From: Bacillus pumilus
GTDB lineage: Bacteria; Bacillota; Bacilli; Bacillales; Bacillaceae
Assembly: GCF_003431975.1 (NCBI RefSeq)
Contig: NZ_CP027116.1
Coordinates: forward strand, 1,426,001 to 1,490,000
Direction of reading: 5' to 3'
Length of the DNA stretch: 64,000 nt
In this document: in pieces, positions 27,470-37,019 of the stretch
How positions within the stretch are numbered: the first letter of the stretch is position 1
How the letters are laid out: every line of letters begins with the position of its first letter
Notes under the pieces: generated by a model
What the model was told of the DNA's origin: nothing
The model's database searches: none
Seen by the model: the letters and a program-made list of their open reading frames with translations, nothing else
Position numbers and translations under genes: made by a program

Positions 27470-27502
27470 AAAAAGACCTGAACATGTGTCAGGTCTTTTT
27501 TT
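27470..27502. terminator. Bidirectional terminator between ylaH and ylaI
   Basis: AAAAGACCTGA-ACATGTG-TCAGGTCTTTT with A and T runs on both sides. Confidence 0.85.
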
Positions 27503-27731
27503 ATATCTTTTGTTCTTTTTTTCCTTTTTTCTTCTTTTTTTCTTTCGTCGCAGGATCTTGATAAAGAGAGAATCTGCCAGTTTTGATGCGTGCTTCTGTC
27601 TTTACTTTAATGCGTTCCTGACAGTCATCGCACATATATGTATGAATCGGTCGATTTCTTAACCGCTTAGCAACGAGTGTATCATCATCAATGGTTTCAA
27701 GCTTTTCACATAATGAGCACTTCACTCTCAT
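27501..27731 (-). CDS. ylaI: YlaI, zinc-ribbon protein (DUF2197)
   Basis: A 76-residue protein with a CxxC...CxxC zinc ribbon (CSLC near 5-8, CDDC near 35-38) and the conserved RNRPIHTYMC stretch, ending in a run of lysines. Function unknown. The ATG at 27731 is chosen because GAGGTGA lies 5 bases upstream; the GTG at 27740 overlaps that site. Confidence 0.88.
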   Translation of the reverse strand: MRVKCSLCEKLETIDDDTLVAKRLRNRPIHTYMCDDCQERIKVKTEARIKTGRFSLYQDPATKEKKKKKGKKEQKI

Positions 27732-27795
27732 CACTTTCACCTCACTTTATTGCATTTATTATAGCATGTTTTCCAAGCACTTGAAATCAGCGTAG

Positions 27796-27826
27796 AAAAA
27801 GGCTTATATCACAGGAGATATAAGCC
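27796..27826 (-). terminator. ylaJ terminator
   Basis: On the minus strand GGCTTATATC-TCCTGT-GATATAAGCC followed by TTTTT. Confidence 0.8.
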
Positions 27827-27833
27827 GTTCTCT

Positions 27834-28451
27834 TTATTTTTTCTGATTCATATGATGGTTTGATTGATCGTTTTGGTGTTCGTCTAACTGCTTTTGATCG
27901 TTTTGTTTGAGCTGATCATTTGGTTCATTTGTCGGATCTGTTTCGTGACGATCAATTTCATTTCTCGGCATCTCCGGCATCACGCGGCCGACAATGGCAG
28001 CTAGTTCATCCATAATGCCACTTACAGGGCGGCCTGCTTGAATTTCTTTGCCCATTTCTTTTAATCGGCTGACTGTATCTGGATCAGCGACTACAACAGC
28101 ATTTGCACCTTCTGGATCATTTTTCAGCGCTTTTGCAACTGAATATTTAATCGTTTCTACTTTACTCCTATCTAAATCATCTTTTACATCAATCCCTACA
28201 ACTGCATAGCGGCCAATGACGATCGCTGTAGCATCATTGACATCTGCTACGTGCTCTGTCACTTTGACAAGATGCTCGGCAACATCTGTGGATGGGCGGG
28301 CCTCGTTGGTCTTTTTCTTTGAAGAGTCTGATACCCGTACTACATGCTGGCGTCCATCTTGCTTGTCCAGTGCTTCTGGCTTTTCCTGCTGCTGGCAAGC
28401 ACCCAACAGCATGATGGCTTGAATCATGAATAATGTCAAAAATAGTCGCAT
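27834..28451 (-). CDS. ylaJ: YlaJ lipoprotein, YhcN/YlaJ family
   Basis: A 205-residue lipoprotein of the YhcN/YlaJ family, whose members are linked to spores and germination. The signal peptide ends in a lipobox, LLGACQQ (Cys near residue 19). The central part (VAEHLVKVTEHVADV through VVVADPDTVSRLKEMG) is the family domain; the C-terminus is Asn/Gln/His-rich and low complexity. The ATG at 28451 follows AAGGAGGG. It is divergent from the PhoH-like gene. Confidence 0.87.
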   Translation of the reverse strand: MRLFLTLFMIQAIMLLGACQQQEKPEALDKQDGRQHVVRVSDSSKKKTNEARPSTDVAEHLVKVTEHVADVNDATAIVIGRYAVVGIDVKDDLDRSKVETIKYSVAKALKNDPEGANAVVVADPDTVSRLKEMGKEIQAGRPVSGIMDELAAIVGRVMPEMPRNEIDRHETDPTNEPNDQLKQNDQKQLDEHQNDQSNHHMNQKK

Positions 28452-28591
28452 TTGTATTCCCTCCTTCACAAACTGCATGATTTATTTTATTGTTGAATTA
28501 ACCTTCTAACTTTATTCATGAAAACATATATTTTAACAATCGTTTTGGGAAAGACAAGGATGAATGAAACCCCGATCAGGAGGCGAAGGAC

Positions 28592-29914
28592 CTGAGTAAA
28601 ATTTATGTATTAGACACAAATGTGTTATTACAGGATCCGAATTCAATCTTTTCATTTGAAGACAATGAGGTCGTCATTCCGGCCGTTGTGTTAGAAGAAG
28701 TAGACTCGAAAAAGAGATATATGGACGAGGTTGGGCAAAATGCCCGGCGCGTCTCACGTTTAATCGATGGCTTGAGATCAAAAGGGAAACTGCATGAAAA
28801 AATCACGCTTGAGTCAAAAGGGACGCTGCGCATTGAACTGAATCACCGCTCTTTCCACGAGCTTCAAGAAATTTTTATTGAAAAAACGAACGATAATCGG
28901 ATTTTGGCTGTCGCGAAAAATTTGAGCTTAGAGGAAGAAACAAAGCCTCATGGCAGGCCTGTCATTTTGGTCAGCAAGGATGTCTTAGTGCGGGTAAAGG
29001 CGGATGCGATAGGGCTTCAAGCAGAAGATTTCTTAAGTGACCGTGTCCTGCAAAATGAAGACATTGATAATGGCTATCATGAGCTCTATATTCCGACGGA
29101 GCAATTAAATACATTTTATAAGCAAAATCAATTACCAATAAAAGATGTCACGAGTGCACCTTTTCATCCTCATCAATTTGTCATCATGAAGGGAAATGAA
29201 GGCGGTTCTGCTTTAGGAATACTTGATCAAAAAGCAGAGCACGTGAAACGGCTCGTTTATGATCAAGAACATATTTGGGGAATCCGTCCAAAAAATGTCC
29301 AGCAGACAATGGCACTAGAGCTGCTTTTACGCCGTGACATTCCGCTTGTGACGCTGATCGGAAAAGCGGGGACGGGCAAAACATTGCTTGCACTTGCTGC
29401 CGGATTAATGCAGACAGAAGATCTTGGCATGTTTAAAAAATTGATCGTGGCACGCTCAATCGTGCCTGTTGGGAAAGACTTAGGCTACTTGCCGGGAGAA
29501 AAGGAAGAAAAGCTCAGACCATGGATGCAGCCGATCTATGACAACCTGGAGTTTTTATTTAATACAAAAAAGCCTGGTGAGCTTGATGCGATTTTGGCTG
29601 GAATTGGATCTATTCAAGTCGAAGCATTAACGTATATCCGGGGGAGAAGCATTCCTGATCAATTTATCATCATTGACGAGGCGCAGAATTTAACAAAACA
29701 CGAGGTGAAAACATTATTAACGCGAGTCGGAGAGGGAAGTAAAATTGTGCTGATGGGAGATCCAGAGCAGATTGACCATCCTTATTTAGACAGCTTAAAT
29801 AATGGGCTTACGTATGTGATCGAACGGTTCAAAGGGCAGCAAATATCGGGACATGTCAAGCTTGTCAAAGGAGAAAGGTCTGGACTAGCACAGCTTGCCG
29901 CTGATTTGCTATAG
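28592..29914 (+). CDS. ylaK: PhoH-like ATPase with PIN domain (YlaK), CTG start
   Basis: A 440-residue protein joining an N-terminal PIN ribonuclease domain (YVLDTNVLLQ, acidic residue at 8) to a C-terminal PhoH ATPase with Walker A GKAGTGKT (257-264) and Walker B IIIDEAQN. Such proteins are toxin-antitoxin-like RNA helicase/nucleases in other bacteria. The start must be CTG at 28592: AGGAGG ends 8 bases before it, an in-frame TGA lies at 28565 and no ATG, GTG or TTG occurs in between; the first downstream start (GTG 28622) would delete the first PIN strand and its aspartate. Confidence 0.92.
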   Translation: MSKIYVLDTNVLLQDPNSIFSFEDNEVVIPAVVLEEVDSKKRYMDEVGQNARRVSRLIDGLRSKGKLHEKITLESKGTLRIELNHRSFHELQEIFIEKTNDNRILAVAKNLSLEEETKPHGRPVILVSKDVLVRVKADAIGLQAEDFLSDRVLQNEDIDNGYHELYIPTEQLNTFYKQNQLPIKDVTSAPFHPHQFVIMKGNEGGSALGILDQKAEHVKRLVYDQEHIWGIRPKNVQQTMALELLLRRDIPLVTLIGKAGTGKTLLALAAGLMQTEDLGMFKKLIVARSIVPVGKDLGYLPGEKEEKLRPWMQPIYDNLEFLFNTKKPGELDAILAGIGSIQVEALTYIRGRSIPDQFIIIDEAQNLTKHEVKTLLTRVGEGSKIVLMGDPEQIDHPYLDSLNNGLTYVIERFKGQQISGHVKLVKGERSGLAQLAADLL

Positions 29915-29922
29915 TCCAGACC
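29877..29922. repeat. 11-bp inverted repeat across the ylaK stop codon
   Basis: GGTCTGGACTA and TAGTCCAGACC enclose 24 bases at the end of ylaK. No T tract follows on either strand, so it is a weak terminator candidate between convergent ylaK and ylaL. Confidence 0.45.
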
Positions 29923-29929
29923 CACTGAC

Positions 29930-30412
29930 TTATGTAATGATCATCTCTTTGACACCTTTTATTGGCTGAGTGAGGTTGGACTGATCCGCGAAATAGACGT
30001 GGATGGGTCCTTCTTCTGTGATAGGCTTACCATTTTGGCTGAAATGAGCTATGCTCTCCACTGCTTGAGAAAGCGGCACAGCAATCGTGCCTGTATTTGT
30101 GATGAATTCGCATGTATCCGCATGTTCAAGCGGTTTAGCATTATTCAGCATGTCGCCAAGCTTCATCCCGAAGCTGCCTGTGACGAGTCTTTCCTTTTCA
30201 TACTTCTTCTCTGTTTTTAATGTAGGTGGAAGTGTTTGACCCTCTCTTATAACCCGCTCTTGGTCAAGCTCCTGATCTAGTTCATTCTCTTCGTTTGCTG
30301 CACTTTTTTCAAAGAATGAATCCATTAAAAATTTACGGTCATCAAAAATCCATACACTTGGATCAATGGTGATCTTGTATTGTACGTTCCCCTTGATTTG
30401 AATGATGCTCAT
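29930..30412 (-). CDS. ylaL: YlaL, conserved Bacillus protein of unknown function
   Basis: A 160-residue cytosolic protein beginning MSIIQIKGNVQYKITIDPSVW. No catalytic motif is recognised. It fits B. subtilis YlaL in position and N-terminus. The ATG at 30412 is used, about 11 bases after AAAGGGG; the in-frame TTG two codons upstream has better spacing and is a fair alternative. It lies between convergent ylaK and divergent glsA. Confidence 0.8.
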   Translation of the reverse strand: MSIIQIKGNVQYKITIDPSVWIFDDRKFLMDSFFEKSAANEENELDQELDQERVIREGQTLPPTLKTEKKYEKERLVTGSFGMKLGDMLNNAKPLEHADTCEFITNTGTIAVPLSQAVESIAHFSQNGKPITEEGPIHVYFADQSNLTQPIKGVKEMIIT

Positions 30413-30532
30413 GTTCAAGACAACCCCTTTCCAACATAAATTATAGAAGTTTTCGCTCACTTTGTCACTTTCATAAACATGCTGCACCTTGTACACACTA
30501 ATCTTACATGAAAGATAGGGAGTGTATTGGGC

Positions 30533-31462
30533 ATGGCATGTCGCGACAATGAAGAGCTTCAGCGATTTGTAGAAGAAGCAAAAAAAGTGGCCAAAGACGG
30601 TAAAGTAGCATCCTATATTCCCGCTCTCGGCAAAGCGGATCAGACGGATTTATCTGTGGCTGTGTATCATGTAAGTAATACGTGTCACTCGGCAGGAGAT
30701 GTAGATAAGCGGTTTACCCTTCAAAGCATTTCAAAAGTATTGGCACTTGCGCTCGTGCTTTCAGAAGAAGGGCCAAAAAAAGTTTTTCAATTTGTTGGAC
30801 AAGAACCAACAGGTGACCCGTTTAATTCGATGATCAAACTGGAGACAGCAAGCCCAAATAAGCCGCTGAATCCAATGATTAATGCTGGAGCGCTGGCAGT
30901 CACGAGTTTGATCAGAGGAGCGACTCCGCAAGATCAGCTGAACCGTTTGCTTGGCTTCATTAGAGAGCTTGCAAATGACAAAAGCATTACATACTGCAAG
31001 GAAACAGCTGCATCTGAATTTGAAACATCTATGATTAACCGAGCGATGTGCTATTATATGAAGCAATATCATATTATTAGAGGGAACGTAGAAGAAGTCA
31101 TGGACGTCTATACGAAGCAATGTGCCATCATGATGAACAGCTTGGATTTGGCGAAAATTGCTTGCGTTTTTTCATTAGACGGAAGGCATCCAGAGACAGG
31201 AAAGCAGATTCTTTCGAAAGATGTCGCTAGAATTTGTAAAACCTTTATGGTGACGTGCGGAATGTACAATGCAAGCGGAGAATTTGCCATTAACATCGGA
31301 ATTCCTGCTAAAAGCGGTGTCTCAGGCGGGATTATGGGTGCGGCACCATATGATTTTGGGATCGGTATATTCGGACCTGCTTTGGATGATAAAGGAAATA
31401 GTATTGCTGGAATTAAGCTGCTTGAGCTTATGAGTGAAAAATATGAGATGAGTATCTTTTAA
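30533..31462 (+). CDS. glsA: Glutaminase
   Basis: Hydrolyses glutamine to glutamate and ammonia (GlsA2/YlaM type). It has 309 residues, as in B. subtilis, with the beta-lactamase-like fold: nucleophile motif Ser65-x-x-Lys68 (LQSISKV), NPMINAGA near 112, and SGVSGGIMG near 257. The ATG at 30533 (MACRDNEEL) is preferred over an in-frame TTG at 30527 because of spacing from GGGAG and family length. No transporter gene accompanies it here, unlike the ybgJ-ybgH pair of B. subtilis. Confidence 0.95.
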   Translation: MACRDNEELQRFVEEAKKVAKDGKVASYIPALGKADQTDLSVAVYHVSNTCHSAGDVDKRFTLQSISKVLALALVLSEEGPKKVFQFVGQEPTGDPFNSMIKLETASPNKPLNPMINAGALAVTSLIRGATPQDQLNRLLGFIRELANDKSITYCKETAASEFETSMINRAMCYYMKQYHIIRGNVEEVMDVYTKQCAIMMNSLDLAKIACVFSLDGRHPETGKQILSKDVARICKTFMVTCGMYNASGEFAINIGIPAKSGVSGGIMGAAPYDFGIGIFGPALDDKGNSIAGIKLLELMSEKYEMSIF

Positions 31463-31584
31463 TGAAGGAAGGCTTCTTTTTATTTTTACAAAGCGAACTG
31501 TACAAATCTGCTTGCAATTTTGGGCGTTTCGCTTTATGATAAATAGAAGAATTAGGTACTCGCCTGGGGAACGGAGGGATACTT

Positions 31585-31866
31585 TTGGCGTCAGAAATTT
31601 TAGTCGATCATCGGCAAAAAGCACTGGCTTTATTAAAATTGGATGCAGATAAAATTTTAAAATTGATCCAAGTGCAAATGGACAACTTAACGATGCCGCA
31701 ATGTCCTCTTTATGAAGAGGTTTTAGATACTCAAATGTTCGGATTATCAAGAGAAATTGATTTTGCTGTCCGGCTTGGATTAGTTGATCAACATGAAGGT
31801 AAGAAACTACTCGATAAACTTGAGAGAGAGCTTTCAGCACTTCATGATGCGTTCACAAAAAAATAA
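31585..31866 (+). CDS. ylaN: YlaN, iron-limitation protein acting on Fur
   Basis: A 93-residue conserved protein, needed in B. subtilis under iron limitation and reported to bind Fur and relieve repression. The sequence [20 protein letters not shown] is essentially invariant in the family. Start TTG at 31585 after GGAGGGATAC. It is monocistronic with a terminator 7 bases after the stop. Confidence 0.94.
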   Translation: MASEILVDHRQKALALLKLDADKILKLIQVQMDNLTMPQCPLYEEVLDTQMFGLSREIDFAVRLGLVDQHEGKKLLDKLERELSALHDAFTKK

Positions 31867-31872
31867 TGTTTA

Positions 31873-31910
31873 AAAACTCAAACTTCTACAACCTAAGTTT
31901 GAGTTTTTTT
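31873..31910 (+). terminator. ylaN terminator
   Basis: AACTCAAACTT and AAGTTTGAGTT pair around a 9-base loop, followed by a T run. Confidence 0.85.
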
Positions 31911-32076
31911 GTCCTCTCTTTTCTTTTCATTGATTGATGTCAAACGGACTTGATTCTTTCATGAATGACGAACAATATAAAAGAGGTAAAACGGGATCAA
32001 ACGGAGAAAATGTAGTAGAATAAGAACAGCTAAGAGGATATCAACCAGTAGAAATAGACGTTAGGAAGAGGATTAT

Positions 32077-33288
32077 ATGTTAAAGAGAATGCTAAAATCG
32101 TATGACTACTCATTATTGTTCGCCATTATCTTAATTAGCGCATTCGGTTTGGTGATGGTGTATAGCTCAAGTATGATAACATCTGTGATCAGATACGATG
32201 CCGCGCCAGATAACTTTTTTAAGAAACAGCTTTTATTTATGATTGTTGGAACGGTCATCTTGCTTTTTACGGCACTAGTTCCATACCAGCTGTTTTCAAA
32301 TAAGAAATTTCAGATCGGTATGCTGCTGCTATCAGTGTTTTCACTCATCTATGTGTACTTTGGCGGTCATATTGCAGGGAACGCAAGAAGCTGGATCAAA
32401 ATAGGCCCATTTAGTCTTCAGCCAGCGGAATTTGTGAAGATTGTCGTCATTATCTATCTTGCTGCTGTGTATGCAAAAAAGCAGCATTATATTGATCATA
32501 TTTTAAGAGGAGTTACACCTCCTATCGTGATTGTCTCGATCTTATGCGGGTTTATCATGTTGCAGCCAGACTATGGGACAGCCTTTATTATTGGCATGAT
32601 TGCCCTTGCCATGATTTTATGCTCAGGGTTTAGCGGGAAAACACTTGCAAAGCTGCTGGCGCTATTTAGTGCTGTAATGGTCGTTGTGACACCGTTTATT
32701 ATTCTTTTTTGGGATAAAATTTTCACGCAAAATCGTCTCGGTCGTTTTGAGAGCTTCCAGGATCCATTTAAAGATGCAGGCGCTACTGGGCATCAATTGA
32801 TTAATTCCTATTATGCCATTGGATCAGGCGGCTTCTTTGGACTAGGTTTAGGAGAAAGTGTTCAAAAATACGGATACCTCCCAGAGCCGCACACAGATTT
32901 TATTATGGCAATTATTTCAGAAGAGCTTGGCTTTTTCGGTGTGTTTTTTGTACTCGCTCTCCTTGGCTTCATCGTTGTAAAAGGTTTTTATATTGCAAGA
33001 AAGTGTGAAGATCCATTTGGAAGTTTGCTTGCAATAGGAATTTCCTCCATGATTGCGATCCAAACATGCATCAATTTAGGCGGAGTTTCAGGACTAATTC
33101 CGATTACAGGAGTCACACTACCGTTTATCAGTTACGGGGGGTCGTCCATCATTTTACTTAGCGGGTGTATGGGAATATTGCTGAACATCAGCATGTTTAC
33201 TGAATATAAAGAGCGTTATAAAAAGAAAAAATCAATGAGCAAACCATCAGTTCAAAAAAATGGATTCCAGAAAACTTTGAATCTTTAG
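32077..33288 (+). CDS. ftsW: Cell-division SEDS glycosyltransferase FtsW
   Basis: Polytopic SEDS-family peptidoglycan polymerase working with a class B PBP at the septum. It has 403 residues and about ten membrane helices. Conserved SEDS stretches are visible: GNARSWIKIGPFSLQPAEFVK near 106-126, LQPDYGTA near 162, FISEELGFFG-type loop (IISEELGFFGV) near 280, and PFISYGGSS near 349. It lies upstream of pycA as in B. subtilis. The start at ATG 32077 follows TTAGGAAGAGG. Confidence 0.95.
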   Translation: MLKRMLKSYDYSLLFAIILISAFGLVMVYSSSMITSVIRYDAAPDNFFKKQLLFMIVGTVILLFTALVPYQLFSNKKFQIGMLLLSVFSLIYVYFGGHIAGNARSWIKIGPFSLQPAEFVKIVVIIYLAAVYAKKQHYIDHILRGVTPPIVIVSILCGFIMLQPDYGTAFIIGMIALAMILCSGFSGKTLAKLLALFSAVMVVVTPFIILFWDKIFTQNRLGRFESFQDPFKDAGATGHQLINSYYAIGSGGFFGLGLGESVQKYGYLPEPHTDFIMAIISEELGFFGVFFVLALLGFIVVKGFYIARKCEDPFGSLLAIGISSMIAIQTCINLGGVSGLIPITGVTLPFISYGGSSIILLSGCMGILLNISMFTEYKERYKKKKSMSKPSVQKNGFQKTLNL

Positions 33289-33298
33289 GAAACAAAAG

Positions 33299-33327
33299 TG
33301 TACAGTTTTCATTTCTTCCTTTATTAT
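33299..33327 (+). promoter_or_regulatory. Candidate SigA promoter of pycA
   Basis: TGTACA, 17 bases, TATTAT, about 40 bases before the pycA start. Confidence 0.45.
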
Positions 33328-33368
33328 AGAGTACATATAAAATTTTAAGGGATATGGAGGAGTGAGAA

Positions 33369-36300
33369 ATGTCACAGAGAACAATTCAAAAGGTTCTAGT
33401 TGCAAACAGAGGGGAAATTGCTATCAGAGTCTTCAGGGCCTGTACGGAGCTCAATTTACGTACAGTGGCCATTTACTCCAAAGAAGACTCGGGCTCTTAT
33501 CATCGCTATAAAGCAGATGAAGCATATCTAGTTGGAGAAGGGAAAAAACCGATTGATGCCTACCTCGATATCGAGGGGATCATCGAAATTGCAAAACGAA
33601 ATGACGTGGATGCCATCCATCCAGGTTACGGATTTTTATCTGAAAACATTCATTTTGCAAGACGATGCGAAGAGGAAGGCATTCAATTTATCGGTCCAAC
33701 TTCTCAGCACTTAGATATGTTTGGAGATAAAGTAAAAGCAAGAGATGAAGCGAAAAAAGCTGGCATTCCGGTCATTCCAGGAAGTGACGGACCAGTCGAT
33801 TCGGTTCAAGAAGTCGAAAAATTCGGTGAAGAATACGGTTACCCGTTTATTATTAAAGCTTCACTAGGCGGCGGTGGCCGAGGTATGCGGATTGTCAGAT
33901 CGAAAGAGGAGCTGAAGGAAGCTTATGACCGTGCGAAGTCAGAGGCAAAAGCTGCTTTTGGAAATGACGAAGTGTACGTTGAGAAACTGATTGAAAATCC
34001 GAAACATATCGAGGTGCAGGTGATTGGCGACAATCACGGCAATATCATTCATTTATATGAGCGTGACTGCTCTGTTCAAAGGCGGCATCAAAAGGTCATT
34101 GAAGTGGCGCCAAGTGTATCTCTTACAGATCAATTGCGTGAAGATATTTGTGAAGCGGCTGTTCAGCTTGCCCAAAATGTTACGTATATCAATGCAGGGA
34201 CTGTAGAATTCCTTGTCGCAAATGGAGAGTTTTACTTTATTGAAGTCAATCCAAGGGTACAGGTAGAACATACGATCACAGAAATGATCACTGGTGTCGA
34301 TATCGTCCAAACCCAAATTCTTGTCGCGCAGGGTCATGACCTTCACAGCAAGGAAGTCGGTATACCAAAGCAAGAAGATATTTTCACACATGGCTTTGCC
34401 ATTCAATCAAGGGTCACAACAGAAGATCCTTTAAATGACTTTATGCCGGATACTGGGAAAATTATGGCCTACCGCTCAGGCGGTGGATTTGGTGTACGAC
34501 TTGATACGGGTAACAGCTTCCAAGGTGCAGTCATTACACCTTATTACGATTCACTATTGGTCAAGCTGTCTACATGGGCGCTCACATTTGATCAAGCGGC
34601 TGCTAAGATGGTCCGAAATTTACAAGAATTCAGGATTCGTGGGATTAAAACAAACATTCCGTTTCTTGAAAACGTGGCAAAGCATGAGAAGTTTCTAAAA
34701 GGGGAATACGATACGTCGTTTATCGATTCGACACCAGAGCTATTTAATTTCCCTAAGCAAAAAGACCGTGGAACGAAGATGCTGACTTATATTGGTAACG
34801 TGACCATTAATGGGTTCCCTGGTATTGCGGAGAAAAAGAAGCCTCATTTTGACAAGCCCGTTGTACCGAAACTTTCACTACAGCAAGAGATTCCATCTGG
34901 GACAAAACAATTGTTAGACACGCACGGACCTGAGGGTCTTGCCAATTGGGTGAAAGAGCAAGAAAGCGTCCTTTTAACAGATACAACCTTTAGGGATGCG
35001 CATCAGTCTCTGCTTGCGACACGCTTCAGGACACATGATTTAAAGAAAGTGGCCAAGCCGACAGCAGGTTTATGGCCAGAGCTGTTTAGTATGGAGATGT
35101 GGGGCGGTGCTACATTTGATGTTGCATACCGTTTCTTAAAAGAAGATCCTTGGGCACGATTAAAAGAGCTCCGTCAGGAAGTGCCAAACACGCTGTTCCA
35201 AATGCTTTTAAGATCCTCAAACGCTGTTGGATATACAAACTATGCGGATAACGTGATTAAAGCATTTGTAAAGGAGTCGGCAGAGGCAGGCATTGACGTG
35301 TTCCGGATTTTTGATAGCTTAAACTGGGTCAAAGGCATGACACTTGCCATTGATTCTGTACGTGAATCAGGTAAAGTGGCAGAGGCAGCCATTTGTTATA
35401 CGGGGGATATTCTTGATCCATCTCGTGCGAAATATGATCTTGGGTACTATGTCTCTCTTGCGAAAGAACTGGAATCTGCCGGTGCGCATATTTTAGGAAT
35501 TAAAGATATGGCAGGTTTATTAAAGCCGCAGGCAGCTTATGAGCTAGTCTCTGCTTTAAAAGATGAGCTCACGATCCCTATCCATCTCCATACACATGAT
35601 ACGAGTGGAAATGGACTGTTCACCTATGCAAGAGCAATTGATGCAGGCGTTGATATTGTCGATGTGGCTGTCAGCTCTATGGCAGGACTCACATCTCAGC
35701 CAAGCGCAAGCTCACTGTACTATGCTTTAGATGGGCATAAAAGAAAGCCAGACATGAACGTCCAATCTGTCGAACAACTTTCTCAATACTGGGATTCCGT
35801 TAGAAAATACTATCATGAGTTCGAAAGCGGCATGAATTCGCCTCATACAGAAATTTATGAGCACGAAATGCCTGGCGGTCAGTATAGTAACTTGCAGCAG
35901 CAGGCGAAAGGTGTCGGACTTGGCGACCGCTGGAACGAAGTGAAGACAATGTACAGACGTGTCAATGACATGTTTGGAGATATTGTGAAAGTGACACCAT
36001 CCTCTAAAGTAGTCGGAGATATGGCACTTTATATGGTGCAAAATGATCTAACAGAGGAAGATGTCTATGAAAAAGGAGCAACTTTAGACTTCCCTGATTC
36101 TGTTGTGGAACTATTTAAAGGCTATTTAGGCCAGCCTCATGGCGGATTCCCTGAAAAGTTACAAAAGCTGATTTTAAAAGGGGAAGAACCGCTCACTGTC
36201 AGACCTGGTGAGAAGCTGAAGCCAGTGGACTTTGAAGCTATTAAGCAGCAGTTTAAAGAGTCTCATGATCTGACGCTGACAGAGCAAGACGCGATTGCGT

Positions 36301-36815
36301 ATGCCTTATATCCAAAAGTCTTTTCTGAATTTGTCCAAACAGCAGAAAATTATGGGGACATTTCTGTTCTTGACACACCAACGTTCTTCTACGGGATGAG
36401 GCTTGGTGAAGAGATTGAGGTAGAAATCGAAAAAGGTAAAACCTTGATTGTCAAACTCGTGTCAATTGGAGAACCGAACCCAGATGCCACAAGAGTGATT
36501 TACTTTGAGTTAAATGGCCAGCCGCGTGAAGTGGTCATTAAGGATGAAAGCATTAAATCCTCGGTTCAAGAAAAAATGAAGGCGGATCGTTCTAATCCAA
36601 ATCACATTGCCGCATCAATGCCAGGCACTGTCATCAAAGTGCTCGTGGAAAAAGGACAGAAAATCTCGCAAGGTGAGCATTTGATGATCAATGAAGCTAT
36701 GAAAATGGAAACGACTGTACAAGCACCATTCTCTGCGGTCGTAGATGAAATACATGTAACTAATGGAGAACCGATTCAAACCGGTGATCTGCTGATTGTC
36801 TTAAAGCCTGAATAA
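33369..36815 (+). CDS. pycA: Pyruvate carboxylase
   Basis: Biotin enzyme making oxaloacetate from pyruvate, bicarbonate and ATP; replenishes the TCA cycle. It has 1148 residues, as in B. subtilis. Order: biotin carboxylase (about 5-455, with ATP loop GGGGRGMRIV near 169), carboxyltransferase (about 530-800, LLTDTTFRDAHQSL near 537), allosteric linker, and biotinyl domain with the modified Lys in NEAMKMET (about 1112). GGAGGAGTG precedes the ATG. Its terminator has received a MITE copy. Confidence 0.97.
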   Translation: MSQRTIQKVLVANRGEIAIRVFRACTELNLRTVAIYSKEDSGSYHRYKADEAYLVGEGKKPIDAYLDIEGIIEIAKRNDVDAIHPGYGFLSENIHFARRCEEEGIQFIGPTSQHLDMFGDKVKARDEAKKAGIPVIPGSDGPVDSVQEVEKFGEEYGYPFIIKASLGGGGRGMRIVRSKEELKEAYDRAKSEAKAAFGNDEVYVEKLIENPKHIEVQVIGDNHGNIIHLYERDCSVQRRHQKVIEVAPSVSLTDQLREDICEAAVQLAQNVTYINAGTVEFLVANGEFYFIEVNPRVQVEHTITEMITGVDIVQTQILVAQGHDLHSKEVGIPKQEDIFTHGFAIQSRVTTEDPLNDFMPDTGKIMAYRSGGGFGVRLDTGNSFQGAVITPYYDSLLVKLSTWALTFDQAAAKMVRNLQEFRIRGIKTNIPFLENVAKHEKFLKGEYDTSFIDSTPELFNFPKQKDRGTKMLTYIGNVTINGFPGIAEKKKPHFDKPVVPKLSLQQEIPSGTKQLLDTHGPEGLANWVKEQESVLLTDTTFRDAHQSLLATRFRTHDLKKVAKPTAGLWPELFSMEMWGGATFDVAYRFLKEDPWARLKELRQEVPNTLFQMLLRSSNAVGYTNYADNVIKAFVKESAEAGIDVFRIFDSLNWVKGMTLAIDSVRESGKVAEAAICYTGDILDPSRAKYDLGYYVSLAKELESAGAHILGIKDMAGLLKPQAAYELVSALKDELTIPIHLHTHDTSGNGLFTYARAIDAGVDIVDVAVSSMAGLTSQPSASSLYYALDGHKRKPDMNVQSVEQLSQYWDSVRKYYHEFESGMNSPHTEIYEHEMPGGQYSNLQQQAKGVGLGDRWNEVKTMYRRVNDMFGDIVKVTPSSKVVGDMALYMVQNDLTEEDVYEKGATLDFPDSVVELFKGYLGQPHGGFPEKLQKLILKGEEPLTVRPGEKLKPVDFEAIKQQFKESHDLTLTEQDAIAYALYPKVFSEFVQTAENYGDISVLDTPTFFYGMRLGEEIEVEIEKGKTLIVKLVSIGEPNPDATRVIYFELNGQPREVVIKDESIKSSVQEKMKADRSNPNHIAASMPGTVIKVLVEKGQKISQGEHLMINEAMKMETTVQAPFSAVVDEIHVTNGEPIQTGDLLIVLKPE

Positions 36816-36821
36816 GAAGTG

Positions 36822-36844
36822 AGACACATCATCATGATGTGTCT
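36822..36844. repeat. Left target-site duplication (pycA terminator hairpin)
   Basis: A 23-bp near-perfect palindrome (arms AGACACATCAT and ATGATGTGTCT) just after pycA. It is followed by CCGCG instead of a T run. Identity with the right copy extends two bases further left (TG). Confidence 0.85.
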
Positions 36845-37019
36845 CCGCGTGTAGACAAACCCCCGCATTCTTTGTCAGGTCTGCGCGCTGGTACTCACGA
36901 ATGTCAAATTCGCTCCGTTCCGGTGCTCGCCCTTCCTAGACTTCAAAGGTTTTCTATCACGCTGAAAAGAAGACAAAGGGCTAAAATAAACATCATTTTA
37001 GCCCTTTGTCAACAATCTG
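36845..37019. mobile_element. 175-bp MITE-like element, copy 2
   Basis: Same length and order as copy 1 at 21353-21527, with about a dozen base differences. It starts CCGCGTGTAGACAAAC and ends ACAATCTG. The 16-bp right-end stem is intact, with one change in the loop. It has no ORF of its own. It lies between pycA and phrB, flanked by duplicated terminator hairpin. Confidence 0.85.
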
